NCBI GenBank assembly: GCA_027494055.1
Contig: JAOSJO010000001.1
Coordinates: forward strand, 124,001 to 188,000
From: Anaerolineae bacterium
Lineage (GTDB): Bacteria > Chloroflexota > Anaerolineae > Aggregatilineales > JAFGMM01
DNA length: 64,000 bases
Reading direction: 5' to 3'
Shown: piece after piece, positions 25,160 through 35,273 of the stretch
Position numbering within the stretch: position 1 is the stretch's first letter
Layout: every line of letters begins with the position of its first letter
The notes under the pieces: generated by a model
What the model was told of the DNA's origin: nothing
What the model saw: only the letters and a program-made list of their open reading frames with translations
Databases searched by the model: none
Position numbers and translations under genes: made by a program

Positions 25160-26395
25160 ATGGCCGAGCAACCAGAGAGGGCCGCGCCGCCCGCCCTGCG
25201 CCGCGCCACCCAGGCGGTGCATGGGGGCGTCGCCCGCCATGCGGCGCGCAATGCGGCGCGCCAGGACGCACCGCTCATCACGCCCGTCTACCAGACCGCG
25301 ACCTACACCTTCGCCGACACCGCCGACGTGCGCGCGTTCAGCGCGGCGCGTCGCCAGGGCGCGACCGACCGCGAGCAGTATGCGCGCTTCGGCAACCCGA
25401 CCGTCAAGGCCGTGGAACGCAAGCTCGCCGTCCTCGAAGGCGGCGACGAAGCGATCCTCTACAGTTCCGGGATGGCGGCGATCACGTCGGTGCTGCTCTC
25501 CAGCCTCCCCACCGGCGCGCACATCATCATGACCGACGATTGCTACCGGCACACGCGCGAGTTCTGCCTGACGTTCTTGCGCCGCCTGGGGATTGAGACG
25601 ACGGTCGCGCCGATGGGCGATTATGACGCCATCGAGGCGGCGATCCGCCCGCGCAAGACGCGCTTCATCCTCTCCGAAAGCCCGACCAACCCGTTCCTCC
25701 GCGTGGCCGACCTGGAACGGCTCGCCGACATCGGCCGGCGGCGTGGCGTCCGCACGCTGATCGACAGCACGTTCGCCACGCCGGTCAACCAGCGCCCGCT
25801 GGAATGGGGCATCGACCTCGTGGTGCACAGCGCGACAAAGTACCTGGGCGGGCACAACGACCTGCTGGCCGGCGTGGTGGTCGGGCGCGGCGCGTTCATG
25901 GCGGCGCTGCGCGAGGCGCGCGTGGTCCTGGGCAGCGTGGCCGACCCGCACAACGCCTACCTGCTTGAGCGCGGCCTGAAGACGCTCGCGCTGCGCGTGC
26001 GCCAGCAGAACGCCACCGCCCAGGCCGTCGCGGAATACCTGGACGCGCACCCGAAGGTCGCGCGCGTGTGGTACCCCGGCCTGACCAGCCACCCGGATCA
26101 CGCCGTCGCCAGGGCGCAGATGGAGGGTTTCGGCGGGGTGGTGAGTTTCGAGGTTGCGGGGACGCTGGAGGCCACCAGCCGCTTCATCGACGCGCTGCGC
26201 ATCCCGTACATTGCCTCCAGCCTGGGCGGGGTCGAGAGCCTGATCGAGCAGTCGGCGCTGCTGGCCTATCACGACAAGTCGCCGGAGGAGCGCGCCGCGC
26301 TGGGCATCAAGGACAGCCTGGTGCGGTTCGCGGTCGGCATCGAGGACGCGCAGGACCTCCTCGACGACCTGGAGCAGGCGCTGCGCGTGGTCTAA
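25160..26395 (+). CDS. PLP-dependent trans-sulfuration enzyme (cystathionine gamma-synthase/lyase or methionine gamma-lyase family)
   Basis: 411 residues. It shows the Cys/Met-metabolism layout: TPVYQTATYTF and RFGNPTVKAVERKLAVLEGG near the N-terminus, LYSSGMAAI (phosphate contact), ESPTNPFLRVADL and DSTFATPVNQRPLEWG, then the PLP lysine in HSATKYLGGHND. SLGGVESLIEQ near the end is the family's substrate-carboxylate block. It catalyses beta/gamma replacement or elimination on cysteine, homocysteine or O-acyl-homoserine in the cytoplasm; the exact reaction cannot be assigned. SD CAAGGAGG lies before the ATG. It is monocistronic and divergent from the epimerase. Confidence 0.93.
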   Translation: MAEQPERAAPPALRRATQAVHGGVARHAARNAARQDAPLITPVYQTATYTFADTADVRAFSAARRQGATDREQYARFGNPTVKAVERKLAVLEGGDEAILYSSGMAAITSVLLSSLPTGAHIIMTDDCYRHTREFCLTFLRRLGIETTVAPMGDYDAIEAAIRPRKTRFILSESPTNPFLRVADLERLADIGRRRGVRTLIDSTFATPVNQRPLEWGIDLVVHSATKYLGGHNDLLAGVVVGRGAFMAALREARVVLGSVADPHNAYLLERGLKTLALRVRQQNATAQAVAEYLDAHPKVARVWYPGLTSHPDHAVARAQMEGFGGVVSFEVAGTLEATSRFIDALRIPYIASSLGGVESLIEQSALLAYHDKSPEERAALGIKDSLVRFAVGIEDAQDLLDDLEQALRVV

Positions 26396-26447
26396 GGCCG
26401 GCGCGACGCCGGACCGGGCGGACAGGCAAAGGAGACTTCCAGCGCCT

Positions 26448-26475
26448 GTAGGGGCAAGGCGTGCCTTGCTCCTAC
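26448..26475. repeat. Short dispersed palindrome (GGGGCAAGGC arm type)
   Basis: GTAGGGGCAAGGC and GCCTTGCTCCTAC are inverted arms around GT, with one mismatch. It is similar to 8035-8062 and lies between two converging genes. Confidence 0.65.
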
Positions 26476-26542
26476 TGATGCGACCCGACTCGGCGCGGAG
26501 TTTCTGCCTGAAGCGCGGGGGTTCCGATGGCGGGGGGCCGCC

Positions 26543-26719
26543 CTACACTTCGATCTGCAGGATGACGTAGGCGTAGTTCCCGGCGCCGCCGTTGGCGATG
26601 ATCTTCCATCCCTGGCTCAGCAGGCGCGAGAGTTCCTTCTCGGCCTGCTCGATGAAGTCGGTCTTCGTGAGCTGAAAGCGGACGACCTTGACGTTCTTGA
26701 CGCGGCGCTCCTGTGACAT
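26543..26719 (-). CDS. Small 58-residue protein downstream of larA (possibly DUF4177-like)
   Basis: MSQERRVKNVKVVRFQLTKT opens a 58-residue protein. The pattern of a strand, a helix with E..LSRLLSQGWKIIANG and a final strand YAYVILQIEV resembles the small DUF4177-type fold (helix ending in GW, then a strand). The SD GTAGGAGG at the right distance strongly supports translation. It starts 26 bp after the larA stop, so it is probably cotranscribed with it. The frame is also open through part of larA, but that part belongs to larA. The function is unknown, and the DUF4177 match is only by eye. Confidence 0.65.
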   Translation of the reverse strand: MSQERRVKNVKVVRFQLTKTDFIEQAEKELSRLLSQGWKIIANGGAGNYAYVILQIEV

Positions 26720-26745
26720 TTGTCCTCCTACATTGGCGGGCGCAG

Positions 26746-28036
26746 CTATGCGCGCCCGTTCCCCCCGCCTCTCAGGTAGGGCACGGTCTGCGGGCCTTCG
26801 GGCATCACGCAGAGGCGCGCGTCGCGCCCGTACCTGTCGCGCAGCCTCTCGACCGTGGCGGCGATGTCGGTGCATGGCTCTAGCAGCGCCTCGGTGATCT
26901 GCTGCGGCGTCAGGTGGCCGGAGTACACATGCACCTCGGCCCTCAACTGCACCCCGCGCCTGGACGTGCGCCTCCCACTGGTCCTGGCGCGGTTCGTCGT
27001 AGGCGTATATCCTGTCCAGCAGGTCACGCGGGTCTTTCGCCTCGCGGAGCAGCGCGCCGTACAGCCCATGATCGGGGATGCCGTCCCAGCACTCCGACGC
27101 GATGATGATCGCGCCGCCCGCGCGCACCGCCTCGCACGCGGCGCTCATCCCCTTCACCGTCTGGTACAGGTTCAGGTCGAGCGGGTAGCCGGAGTTGGTC
27201 CCGATCACGATGTCGAACGGCGCGTCGATGGGTGCCATCGCCGTCTGGCGCGCGAACGCGGTCCCGGCCTGGTGCGCGGCGTCGAGCGCGCCCGCGAAGA
27301 CACCGGTGATGGCCTTGTCGCGGTTGAGGGTGACGTTGACGATGAAGGCGGGGTCGGTCTTCAGCGCGACCTCGCGCGCCTCCTCCCAGATGGGGTTGCC
27401 CCACGTGACGCCCCAGGTGGCCCTGGCGTTGCCGATCATGTTGGCATCGTGGTTGCCGAGCACGGTGCGCTGGCCGGCCATGCCCGGCATGACGGCCTTG
27501 CCGCCGCCGGAGAACCCCGCGAAGAAGTGCGGCTCAATGAAGCCGGTGAGGATTTTGACATCGGCTTCCATGTAGGCGCGGTTGAGCCAGACCTCATGGC
27601 CCCACGAACTCGCGCCCAGGTAGACCTGCGTGTCGGGGTCGAAGGCGTTGTTCTGTACGATGCGGTAGCGGTCGACAACCGCGTCGCCGAGCATCCGGCG
27701 CAGTTCGGCGTCGGTATTCGGGCGGTGCGTGCCGAGCGCGTTGCAGAGGACGATGTCTTGCGGCGGCACGTGGCTGATCGCCTCCAGCACCGCCGGCAGG
27801 ATGAGGTGGTTGGGCGCGGGGCGCGTGATGTCGCTGAACACGATGGCGACCGTGTCGCTGGGCGAGACGAGTTCGCGCAGCGGCGGCGCGCCGAGCGGCG
27901 ACGCGATGGCGTCACGCAGGGCGGCCTCCGGGTCGGGCAGGGCGGGCACAAACGCCGGCGCAACGACGGTCACGTCGGCGTCGTCAGGAAGCGTAAGGTC
28001 CAGCCCTTGCTTGCCGTAGGCGAGCCTGATCTTCAT
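26746..28036 (-). CDS. larA: Nickel-dependent lactate racemase family protein (LarA); one frameshift in the read
   Basis: Joined, about 430 residues, the usual LarA length. Blocks in order: VVAPAFVPALPDPEAALRDA, VAIVFSDITRPAPNHLILP, CNALGTHRPNT, then EPHFFAGFSGGGKAVMPG, the cofactor-site block with His, and a C-terminal domain with HVYSGHLTPQQI and RDARLCVMPEGPQTVPYL. LarA racemises lactate or related hydroxy acids with a nickel-pincer nucleotide cofactor made by LarB, LarE and LarC, none of which are in the window. The frame breaks at about 26955 because one extra base sits in a G4 run on the minus strand. Start ATG at 28036 with SD GGAGACGG. The family includes racemases for other hydroxy acids, so the substrate is uncertain. 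Confidence 0.87.
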
Positions 28037-28113
28037 TCCAGCCGTCTCCGGGGTCTCTTGCGTCGTATTGTACGCCGCGCGCGGGAAGCGCAACAGGCGC
28101 GGCGGCCCGCAGC

Positions 28114-28608
28114 CTATCCGAAGAGCAATTCGCTCACAAACTGCGCGGCGATGTTCACCACCGGTGCAATCAGCAGCGCCGTCGCAATGATGACGGCGGC
28201 CAGGGTAATGGCGACGCCCATGTTGCCCTTCTTGATCTCCGCGAACTCGTCCAGGCTGCCGGTCATGCGGTCGTAAAGGGCGATCCCGGTCAACACACCG
28301 ACCAGGCCGGCCACGAAGCCAATCGCGAAGCGGATCAACAACTCGACCAGTGCGTAGAGCGGGTAGAGGCCGGGCTGGAGGTCTTCGGGCACGCCGGGCG
28401 CGCGCAGGCTGCTCTGCAGGATGATGGCAAGCGCGATCACAAGCGCGCCGAGCGTGACGCCCACCGCTGCGTTGCCCGCACGCAGCTCGGCCCATTCGTC
28501 TATGTCGCCCGTCGCGCGGTCAAACAGGAAGATGCCCGTGTAGGCCGAAATCGCCGCGAGCAGGATGGCGATTATGAACTTGGCGATGAGGACGAACACC
28601 ATTTCCAT
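28114..28608 (-). CDS. DUF350-family membrane protein with internal repeat
   Basis: 164 residues with four predicted membrane helices. Two halves repeat the pattern Y.GI.L.DR.TG..DE.AE...GN..V...L (YTGIFLFDRATGDIDEWAEL and LTGIALYDRMTGSLDEFAEI), which is the DUF350 hallmark. Function is not established for the family. Start ATG at 28608. It lies just before the divergent sugar operon at 29132 and could share the intervening regulatory DNA. The gene before it on the minus strand, larA, is 77 bp downstream. Confidence 0.82.
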   Translation of the reverse strand: MEMVFVLIAKFIIAILLAAISAYTGIFLFDRATGDIDEWAELRAGNAAVGVTLGALVIALAIILQSSLRAPGVPEDLQPGLYPLYALVELLIRFAIGFVAGLVGVLTGIALYDRMTGSLDEFAEIKKGNMGVAITLAAVIIATALLIAPVVNIAAQFVSELLFG

Positions 28609-28745
28609 GTTGCCTATCTCCAGATGCGCGACACCGGGTTTGTCACTCTACTTTACCACCGTCGCGGTTTTTTCGCATAGGGCGTCGGCAGGGGCGGGGG
28701 AGCAGGCCGTTGTGCGCCAGCGCCCGCGCGCAAGCGCCGCTGTAA

Positions 28746-28766
28746 TATCGCGATAACGATCTATCG
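28746..28766. promoter_or_regulatory. Operator-like palindromes upstream of the plus-strand sugar operon
   Basis: TATCGCGATA (28746-28755) is a perfect palindrome and overlaps CGATA-N6-TATCG (28751-28766). The position, 20 bp upstream of a -35 box, fits a repressor or activator site. No regulator gene is adjacent. Confidence 0.4.
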
Positions 28767-28785
28767 CAACACCGCACGACATTGC

Positions 28786-28814
28786 TTGACAAAGCCTCCC
28801 ACCCTTTGTATCCT
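28786..28814 (+). promoter_or_regulatory. Promoter of the plus-strand sugar operon
   Basis: TTGACA (28786-28791) and TATCCT (28809-28814) are 17 bp apart. The first gene starts about 310 bp downstream, leaving a long leader. Confidence 0.7.
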
Positions 28815-29131
28815 TCAGCATAGAAGAAGTGCGTCGAGCGGTTCCCTGGTTCGTTGACGCCCATTGGGCGATGATCCAGCCTCGGATACGTGTCCCTGTC
28901 GAGGGAGAGCGCGACCTTCGGATGCCCTCTTTCCTTTCAACTGCCACCTACGAGCCGCCCCTCAACAGGAATCTTCTCTTCCAGTTGCAGATGCCACGCG
29001 CACGCATGACAGAATGCGACTCTTGTACAAAGCCCTGGAAGTCTTGGAAAGGAGGCCAGACATCCCAATTAAGACCCGCTTTTCTCAGCGAATCTCATTA
29101 CTCGCTTAACAGGCATGGAGGAGAATGCGCA

Positions 29132-30106
29132 ATGACCAAAAAGCTACTGGCGATTCTGGTAGTTGCACTCCTGGCGATCTCGCTCGTACCGGCGACCGGC
29201 CAGGAAGACAAGCCCAAGATCGGGTTCCTGCCCGGCGTCGTGGACCCCTTCTACCAGGTGATGGAGTTGGGCGTCAACCAGGCGGTGGCGGACTTCGACC
29301 TCGAAGTCATCACCCAGTATCCGCCTTCGTGGAACGTCTCTGAGCAGACCCCGATCCCTGACGCCTATGTCGCGCGCGGCGACCTCGATTACATCATCAC
29401 CGCCCCGGTGGACAAAGACCAGATGATCGCGCCGCTCCAGGCCGCGGTGGACGCCGGCATCAAGGTCATCACGGTCGATACCTTCTTGGGCGATGGCGAC
29501 TACATCGACGGCCCGGTGACGTTCCCGCTTTCCTACATCGGCTCGGACAACGTTGAAGGCGGGCGCATCGCGGGGCGCGCCCTGGCCGATGTGTTGGGCG
29601 GCGAAGGCACGGTGTACGTCCAGAACACCAATGTCGGCGTGAGCACCACTGAGCAGCGCGGCGAGGGCTTCATTGAGGCCATCTCCGAGTTCCCCGGCAT
29701 GGAACTGGTCGGCATGGACTACAACCTGGACGACGCCAACAGGGCGGCTGAGCAGACCTCGGCCACGCTCCAGCGCGTGCCCGACCTGGGCGGCATCTTC
29801 GGCGTGAACGTCTTCAGCGCGCAGGGCGCGGGCAACGCCGTCATCGCTGCCGGCCTCGGCGGCACGGTGCAGGTCGTGGCCTTCGATGCGACCCAGTTCG
29901 CCATCGAAATGCTGCGCAACGGCGACGTCACCCTGGTGATCGCGCAGAAGCCCTTCGACATGGGCTACATGGCTGTGGAGTTCGCCATGGCCGACTGGCG
30001 CGGTGTCACCAGCCTGCCTCGTCGCGTCCCGACGGGCTACGCGGTCATCACCGCTGAGAACGTGGACGATCCTGAGGTCGCGCGCTTCATCTACCAGGTT
30101 CCGTGA
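29132..30106 (+). CDS. Sugar-binding protein of ABC transporter (periplasmic-binding-protein type 1 fold)
   Basis: 324 residues. A signal peptide (MTKKLLAILVVALLAISLVP, then ATGQ) is followed by a mature protein with KIGFLPGVVDPFYQVMELG (opening block of the RbsB/TorT-like fold), IITAPVDKDQMIAPLQAAVDAG (ligand-contact region), IGSDNVEGGRIAGRALADVLGG (hinge) and FDATQFAIEMLRNGDVTLVIAQ near the C-terminus. It delivers sugar to the permease at 30230. SD GGAGGAG supports the ATG at 29132. It differs clearly in sequence from the other binding protein at 5661-6620, so the two importers should have different substrates. A stem-loop follows (30129-30160). Confidence 0.92.
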   Translation: MTKKLLAILVVALLAISLVPATGQEDKPKIGFLPGVVDPFYQVMELGVNQAVADFDLEVITQYPPSWNVSEQTPIPDAYVARGDLDYIITAPVDKDQMIAPLQAAVDAGIKVITVDTFLGDGDYIDGPVTFPLSYIGSDNVEGGRIAGRALADVLGGEGTVYVQNTNVGVSTTEQRGEGFIEAISEFPGMELVGMDYNLDDANRAAEQTSATLQRVPDLGGIFGVNVFSAQGAGNAVIAAGLGGTVQVVAFDATQFAIEMLRNGDVTLVIAQKPFDMGYMAVEFAMADWRGVTSLPRRVPTGYAVITAENVDDPEVARFIYQVP

Positions 30107-30128
30107 CCTGAGCAGACTGCCATAAACG

Positions 30129-30160
30129 GGATGGGGACGCTCTTTGGGGCGTCCCCATCC
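30129..30160. other. Intercistronic stem-loop after the second sugar-binding-protein gene
   Basis: A perfect 12-bp stem, GGATGGGGACGC with GCGTCCCCATCC, encloses an 8-base loop. It lies between binding-protein and permease genes and has no U-tract. It matches the position of the hairpin at 5606-5635 in the first operon. Confidence 0.7.
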
Positions 30161-30229
30161 GGCGCCAACCCGGTATGCGCGCTGTGCGCCCTGGCAGGTT
30201 TGTTCCCATAACCGCAAGGAGTCACATCG

Positions 30230-31363
30230 ATGGCAGTTGACAGCCAGAGGGAAGCTGCTTTGCAGCCTGTCGCCCCAAAGCGGCTCACCGGCATGCAGCA
30301 ATTTGTCCTCACGGTGAGCCGGGTGTGGGGCTGGGTCTTTCTGTTTTTGTTGATCGTGTTCTTCTCCATCACCGGTACCGGTTTTCTCTCCCTGCGCAAT
30401 TCACAGAACATTCTCGTCGCCATTGTTCCGGTCTTGTTGTTGGGCCTGGGCCAGACCTTCATCATCATCGCCGGCGGGATCGACCTCTCGGTCAACTACG
30501 TGATGGGGCTGGCGTCGGTGGTGATGGCGCTGGTCATCCGCGATCTGGTCGCCAACGGCGTCGATGAGACCCTTGCCATCCTCGTTGGCATGGCGCTCGG
30601 CATCGTCGCGGCGCTCATCCCCGGCCTGCTCAACGGCTTAATTGTCGCCAAGCTGCGCGTGACGCCGTTCATCGTCACGCTGGGGATGGCGTTTGTCGCG
30701 CGCGGCGTGGGCTACCTGCTCTCCGACGGCAACGTTGTCGGCGGGCAGCCGCCTGGGGTGCGCCTGTTCGGCAATGAGGCGCTCCTTTACTACATCCCCG
30801 GCGATGGCGGCGGCCTCTACTTCCTCCAGCGACCCGAAGCCGCGGGCGAGCAGCTCCGCGTGCTGGAGCGCATCTTCCCCTGGCCGGTCGTGGTGTTGGC
30901 GATTGTGGTTGGGTTTGGGATCTTTCTCCTGAGCAAGACGCAGTTCGGGCGGCATACCTACGCCATCGGCGGCAACCGCGAGGCGGCGAGCCGCGCCGGT
31001 ATTCTCGTGGACCGGCACACGATCCTGCTCTTCGTGATGTCGGGGTTCACCGCCGGCCTTGCGGGGGTTCTGCACACCGCGCGCTTCAACGGTGGCTCGG
31101 CCATCGCCGGGGAGGCGCAGCTCATGCCCTCCATCGCGGCGGTCATCATCGGCGGCGTGAGCATGTTTGGCGGCGTGGGCACCATCTGGGGCACGATAAT
31201 CGGCGCGCTCATCATGGCGGTGTTGCAGACCGGGCTGGTCATGCTCGGCGTCGAGTCGTTCTGGCAGTGGATTGTGGTCGGAATCGTCGTCATTGTTGCG
31301 GTGCTGATCGACCAGGGCCGCGACCTCATCAAGGGTCGCGCCGAAGCACAGCTTTCGGAGTAG
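30230..31363 (+). CDS. Sugar ABC transporter permease (RbsC family) with enlarged outer loop
   Basis: 377 residues, longer than the usual 320-340. It has the family block GGIDLSVNYVMGLASV, the coupling loop GRHTYAIGGNREAASRAGI and the C-terminal GGVSMFGGVGTIWGTIIGA. Between about residues 175 and 220 lies an extra stretch (LSDGNVVGG onward to PEAAGEQLRVLERIFP) of little hydrophobicity. It probably protrudes outside the membrane and may contact the binding protein. SD AAGGAG precedes the ATG. The ATPase gene follows after 7 bp, so translation is coupled. Confidence 0.9.
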   Translation: MAVDSQREAALQPVAPKRLTGMQQFVLTVSRVWGWVFLFLLIVFFSITGTGFLSLRNSQNILVAIVPVLLLGLGQTFIIIAGGIDLSVNYVMGLASVVMALVIRDLVANGVDETLAILVGMALGIVAALIPGLLNGLIVAKLRVTPFIVTLGMAFVARGVGYLLSDGNVVGGQPPGVRLFGNEALLYYIPGDGGGLYFLQRPEAAGEQLRVLERIFPWPVVVLAIVVGFGIFLLSKTQFGRHTYAIGGNREAASRAGILVDRHTILLFVMSGFTAGLAGVLHTARFNGGSAIAGEAQLMPSIAAVIIGGVSMFGGVGTIWGTIIGALIMAVLQTGLVMLGVESFWQWIVVGIVVIVAVLIDQGRDLIKGRAEAQLSE

Positions 31364-31370
31364 GTGCGCA

Positions 31371-32168
31371 ATGGTTGCAGAAACTACACAAGAACGCCAG
31401 CCCATGCTCTCGGTCAGGGGGATCGTCAAGCGCTTCGGCGGCCTGACGGCGGTCAACAAGGTGGACCTTGACGTCTACCCCGGCGAGGTTGTGGGGCTGG
31501 TCGGCGACAACGGTGCGGGCAAGTCCACGCTGATTAAGTGCGTCTCCGGGGTGCACCAGGCCGACGAAGGCGAGATTTTCTTCGGCGGCGCGCGCGTGCA
31601 TATCGCGCACCCGTCAGCGGCGCGCGAGATGGGCATCGAGACCATCTACCAGGACCTGGCGCTGGCCGGCAACTTGCACGTGGGCGCGAACATCTTCCTG
31701 GGCCGCGAGGTCAAGAAGGAATACCTCGGCGGCGTGGTGAAGGTCCTGGACGAGACGCACATGCTCACCGAATCGGAGAAGGTCCTGGATTCGCTGGACA
31801 TCCACATCCCCTCGCTGACACAGGAGATCAACAACCTGTCCGGCGGGCAGCGGCAAGCCGTCGCGATTGCGCGCGCGCTGTACTGGGATGCGCGGCTGAT
31901 GATTATGGACGAGCCGACCAACAACCTCGGCGTGGTCGAGCAGCGCAAGGTGCTTTCGCTCATCCGCACGCTGCGCGACAGGCAGGTGCCGGTGATTCTT
32001 ATCAGCCACTCGATTCACGACGTGTTCGCCGTTTCCGACCGCATCGTGGTGCTGCGCCGGGGGCGCAAGGTCACGGAGAAAGTCGCCAGCGAGACGAACA
32101 GCGAAGAGGTCGTGCAGTACATCGTGGGCGCGCGCGACGACACGCGCGAAGAAATCCCGGCCAACTGA
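31371..32168 (+). CDS. Sugar ABC transporter ATP-binding protein, single nucleotide-binding domain
   Basis: 265 residues with one ABC domain: Walker A GDNGAGKST, Q-loop YQDLALA, signature NLSGGQRQAV, Walker B LMIMDEPTNNLGV and switch His in LISHS. The central part carries LGREVKKEYLGGVVKVLDE, a longer helical segment than in the ATPase at 3731-4492. It powers the importer encoded by the two preceding genes. The start ATG is 7 bp after the permease stop, with the SD-like GGAG inside the end of the permease gene. A 19-bp gap separates it from the aldolase gene. Confidence 0.93.
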   Translation: MVAETTQERQPMLSVRGIVKRFGGLTAVNKVDLDVYPGEVVGLVGDNGAGKSTLIKCVSGVHQADEGEIFFGGARVHIAHPSAAREMGIETIYQDLALAGNLHVGANIFLGREVKKEYLGGVVKVLDETHMLTESEKVLDSLDIHIPSLTQEINNLSGGQRQAVAIARALYWDARLMIMDEPTNNLGVVEQRKVLSLIRTLRDRQVPVILISHSIHDVFAVSDRIVVLRRGRKVTEKVASETNSEEVVQYIVGARDDTREEIPAN

Positions 32169-32187
32169 GCCGATAGGGGTTGGAAAG

Positions 32188-33168
32188 ATGACACAGACAC
32201 TCACCCCAGGGCGATGGCGCGGGCTGAAGACGACCAGCACCGACCAGAACGTCTTCGCCATCCTCGCCTTCGACCAGCGCGACAGCTACCGCAAGATGTT
32301 GCCCGCCGACACACCCTATGAGGCGGCGGTGCAGATCAAGCGCGAGGTGGTGACCGCGCTCTCGCAGATCACGAGCGCAGTGCTCCTCGACCCGACCTAC
32401 GGGCTGGAGCCGGCGCTGCACGTGGCGGGGCGCTGTGGCCTGCTCATGGCGCTCGAAGAGAGCGGCTATACCGGCGATTCGACCTACCGCCGCATGGCGT
32501 TCGACGCCGACTGGACGGTGGGCAAGATCAGGCGCATGGGCGCGTCGGCGGTGAAGCTGCTCGTTTACTACCATCCGGAGGCCGGCGCGCTCACCGAGGA
32601 GATCGAGGCGCTGATCGCCGACATCTGCGCCACGTGCCACGCCTACGACCTGCCGCTGTTCGTCGAGCCGGTATCCTACAGCCTCGACGCCGGCACACCG
32701 AAAGCGAGCGTGGCCTTTGCCGAGACGCGGCCTGGCGTCGTGCGCGAGACGGCGCGGCGGCTGTCCCGGCTCGGCATGGATGTGCTCAAGATGGAATTCC
32801 CGGTAGATGCCGCCTTCGACGACGACGCGAACCGGTGGGCGGCGGCCTGCGCGGCGGTGAGCGAGGCGAGCGCCGTCCCGTGGGTGCTGCTGAGCGCGGG
32901 CGTCGATTTTGCGACGTTCGAGCGCCAGGCGCGCGCCGCGTGCAAGGCCGGCGCGAGCGGCTTCCTGGCGGGGCGCGCAATCTGGAAGGAGATCGTGCCG
33001 CTCGCGCCGGACGAGCGGCAGCGGTTCCTCACCGAGGTCGCCATCCCGCGCACCGAGACGCTGTGCGCAATCGCCGGCAGCCTGGCCCGCCCGTGGACCG
33101 ACTTCTACGCGTCGCCGCCGGCCTCGGAGGACTGGTTCCGGTCGTATGCCGGGATCACCGCCCCCTGA
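32188..33168 (+). CDS. Class I aldolase of the LacD family (tagatose-bisphosphate or sulfo-sugar aldolase type)
   Basis: 326 residues in a TIM barrel. FAILAFDQRDSYRKML is the family's opening block, VKLLVYYHPEAG and LPLFVEPVSYSLD follow, and DVLKMEFPVD contains the likely Schiff-base lysine. WVLLSAGVDFATFERQ and GASGFLAGRAIWKE complete the barrel. Family members cleave tagatose 1,6-bisphosphate (LacD) or 6-deoxy-6-sulfofructose 1-phosphate (YihT). Its place as last gene of the sugar operon suggests it cleaves a phosphorylated form of the imported sugar. The kinase needed is not in this operon. SD GGGGTTGGAAAG. A terminator follows at 33199. Confidence 0.85.
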   Translation: MTQTLTPGRWRGLKTTSTDQNVFAILAFDQRDSYRKMLPADTPYEAAVQIKREVVTALSQITSAVLLDPTYGLEPALHVAGRCGLLMALEESGYTGDSTYRRMAFDADWTVGKIRRMGASAVKLLVYYHPEAGALTEEIEALIADICATCHAYDLPLFVEPVSYSLDAGTPKASVAFAETRPGVVRETARRLSRLGMDVLKMEFPVDAAFDDDANRWAAACAAVSEASAVPWVLLSAGVDFATFERQARAACKAGASGFLAGRAIWKEIVPLAPDERQRFLTEVAIPRTETLCAIAGSLARPWTDFYASPPASEDWFRSYAGITAP

Positions 33169-33198
33169 GCCTGGGCGGGCGATTTAGGGCGCAAACTG

Positions 33199-33228
33199 AA
33201 AGCGCAACCGGCCTCCGGTTGCGCTTTT
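33199..33228. terminator. Bidirectional intrinsic terminator between the sugar operon and gyrB
   Basis: AAAGCGCAACCGG pairs perfectly with CCGGTTGCGCTTT over 13 bp around CCT. T-runs lie on both sides in the appropriate strands, so it serves the aldolase gene (plus) and gyrB (minus, ending at 33300). Confidence 0.88.
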
Positions 33229-33299
33229 GCGTTTGAAATGTAGTCCATGTCGCGGGGCGACGCCTCATTCGGTAGCTCCAGGGGACCATGGCTGCAATC

Positions 33300-35256
<1,957 letters not shown>

Positions 35257-35273
<17 letters not shown>

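Larger units (their letters stand above)
28609..29131. other. Intergenic region with promoter and operator-like sites for the plus-strand sugar operon
   Basis: It contains palindromic sequence at 28746-28766 and a near-consensus promoter at 28786-28814. From about 28820 to 29110 lies a leader of about 300 nt in which no conserved frame or known riboswitch is apparent. The SD GGAGGAG of the binding-protein gene ends it. Confidence 0.55.
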
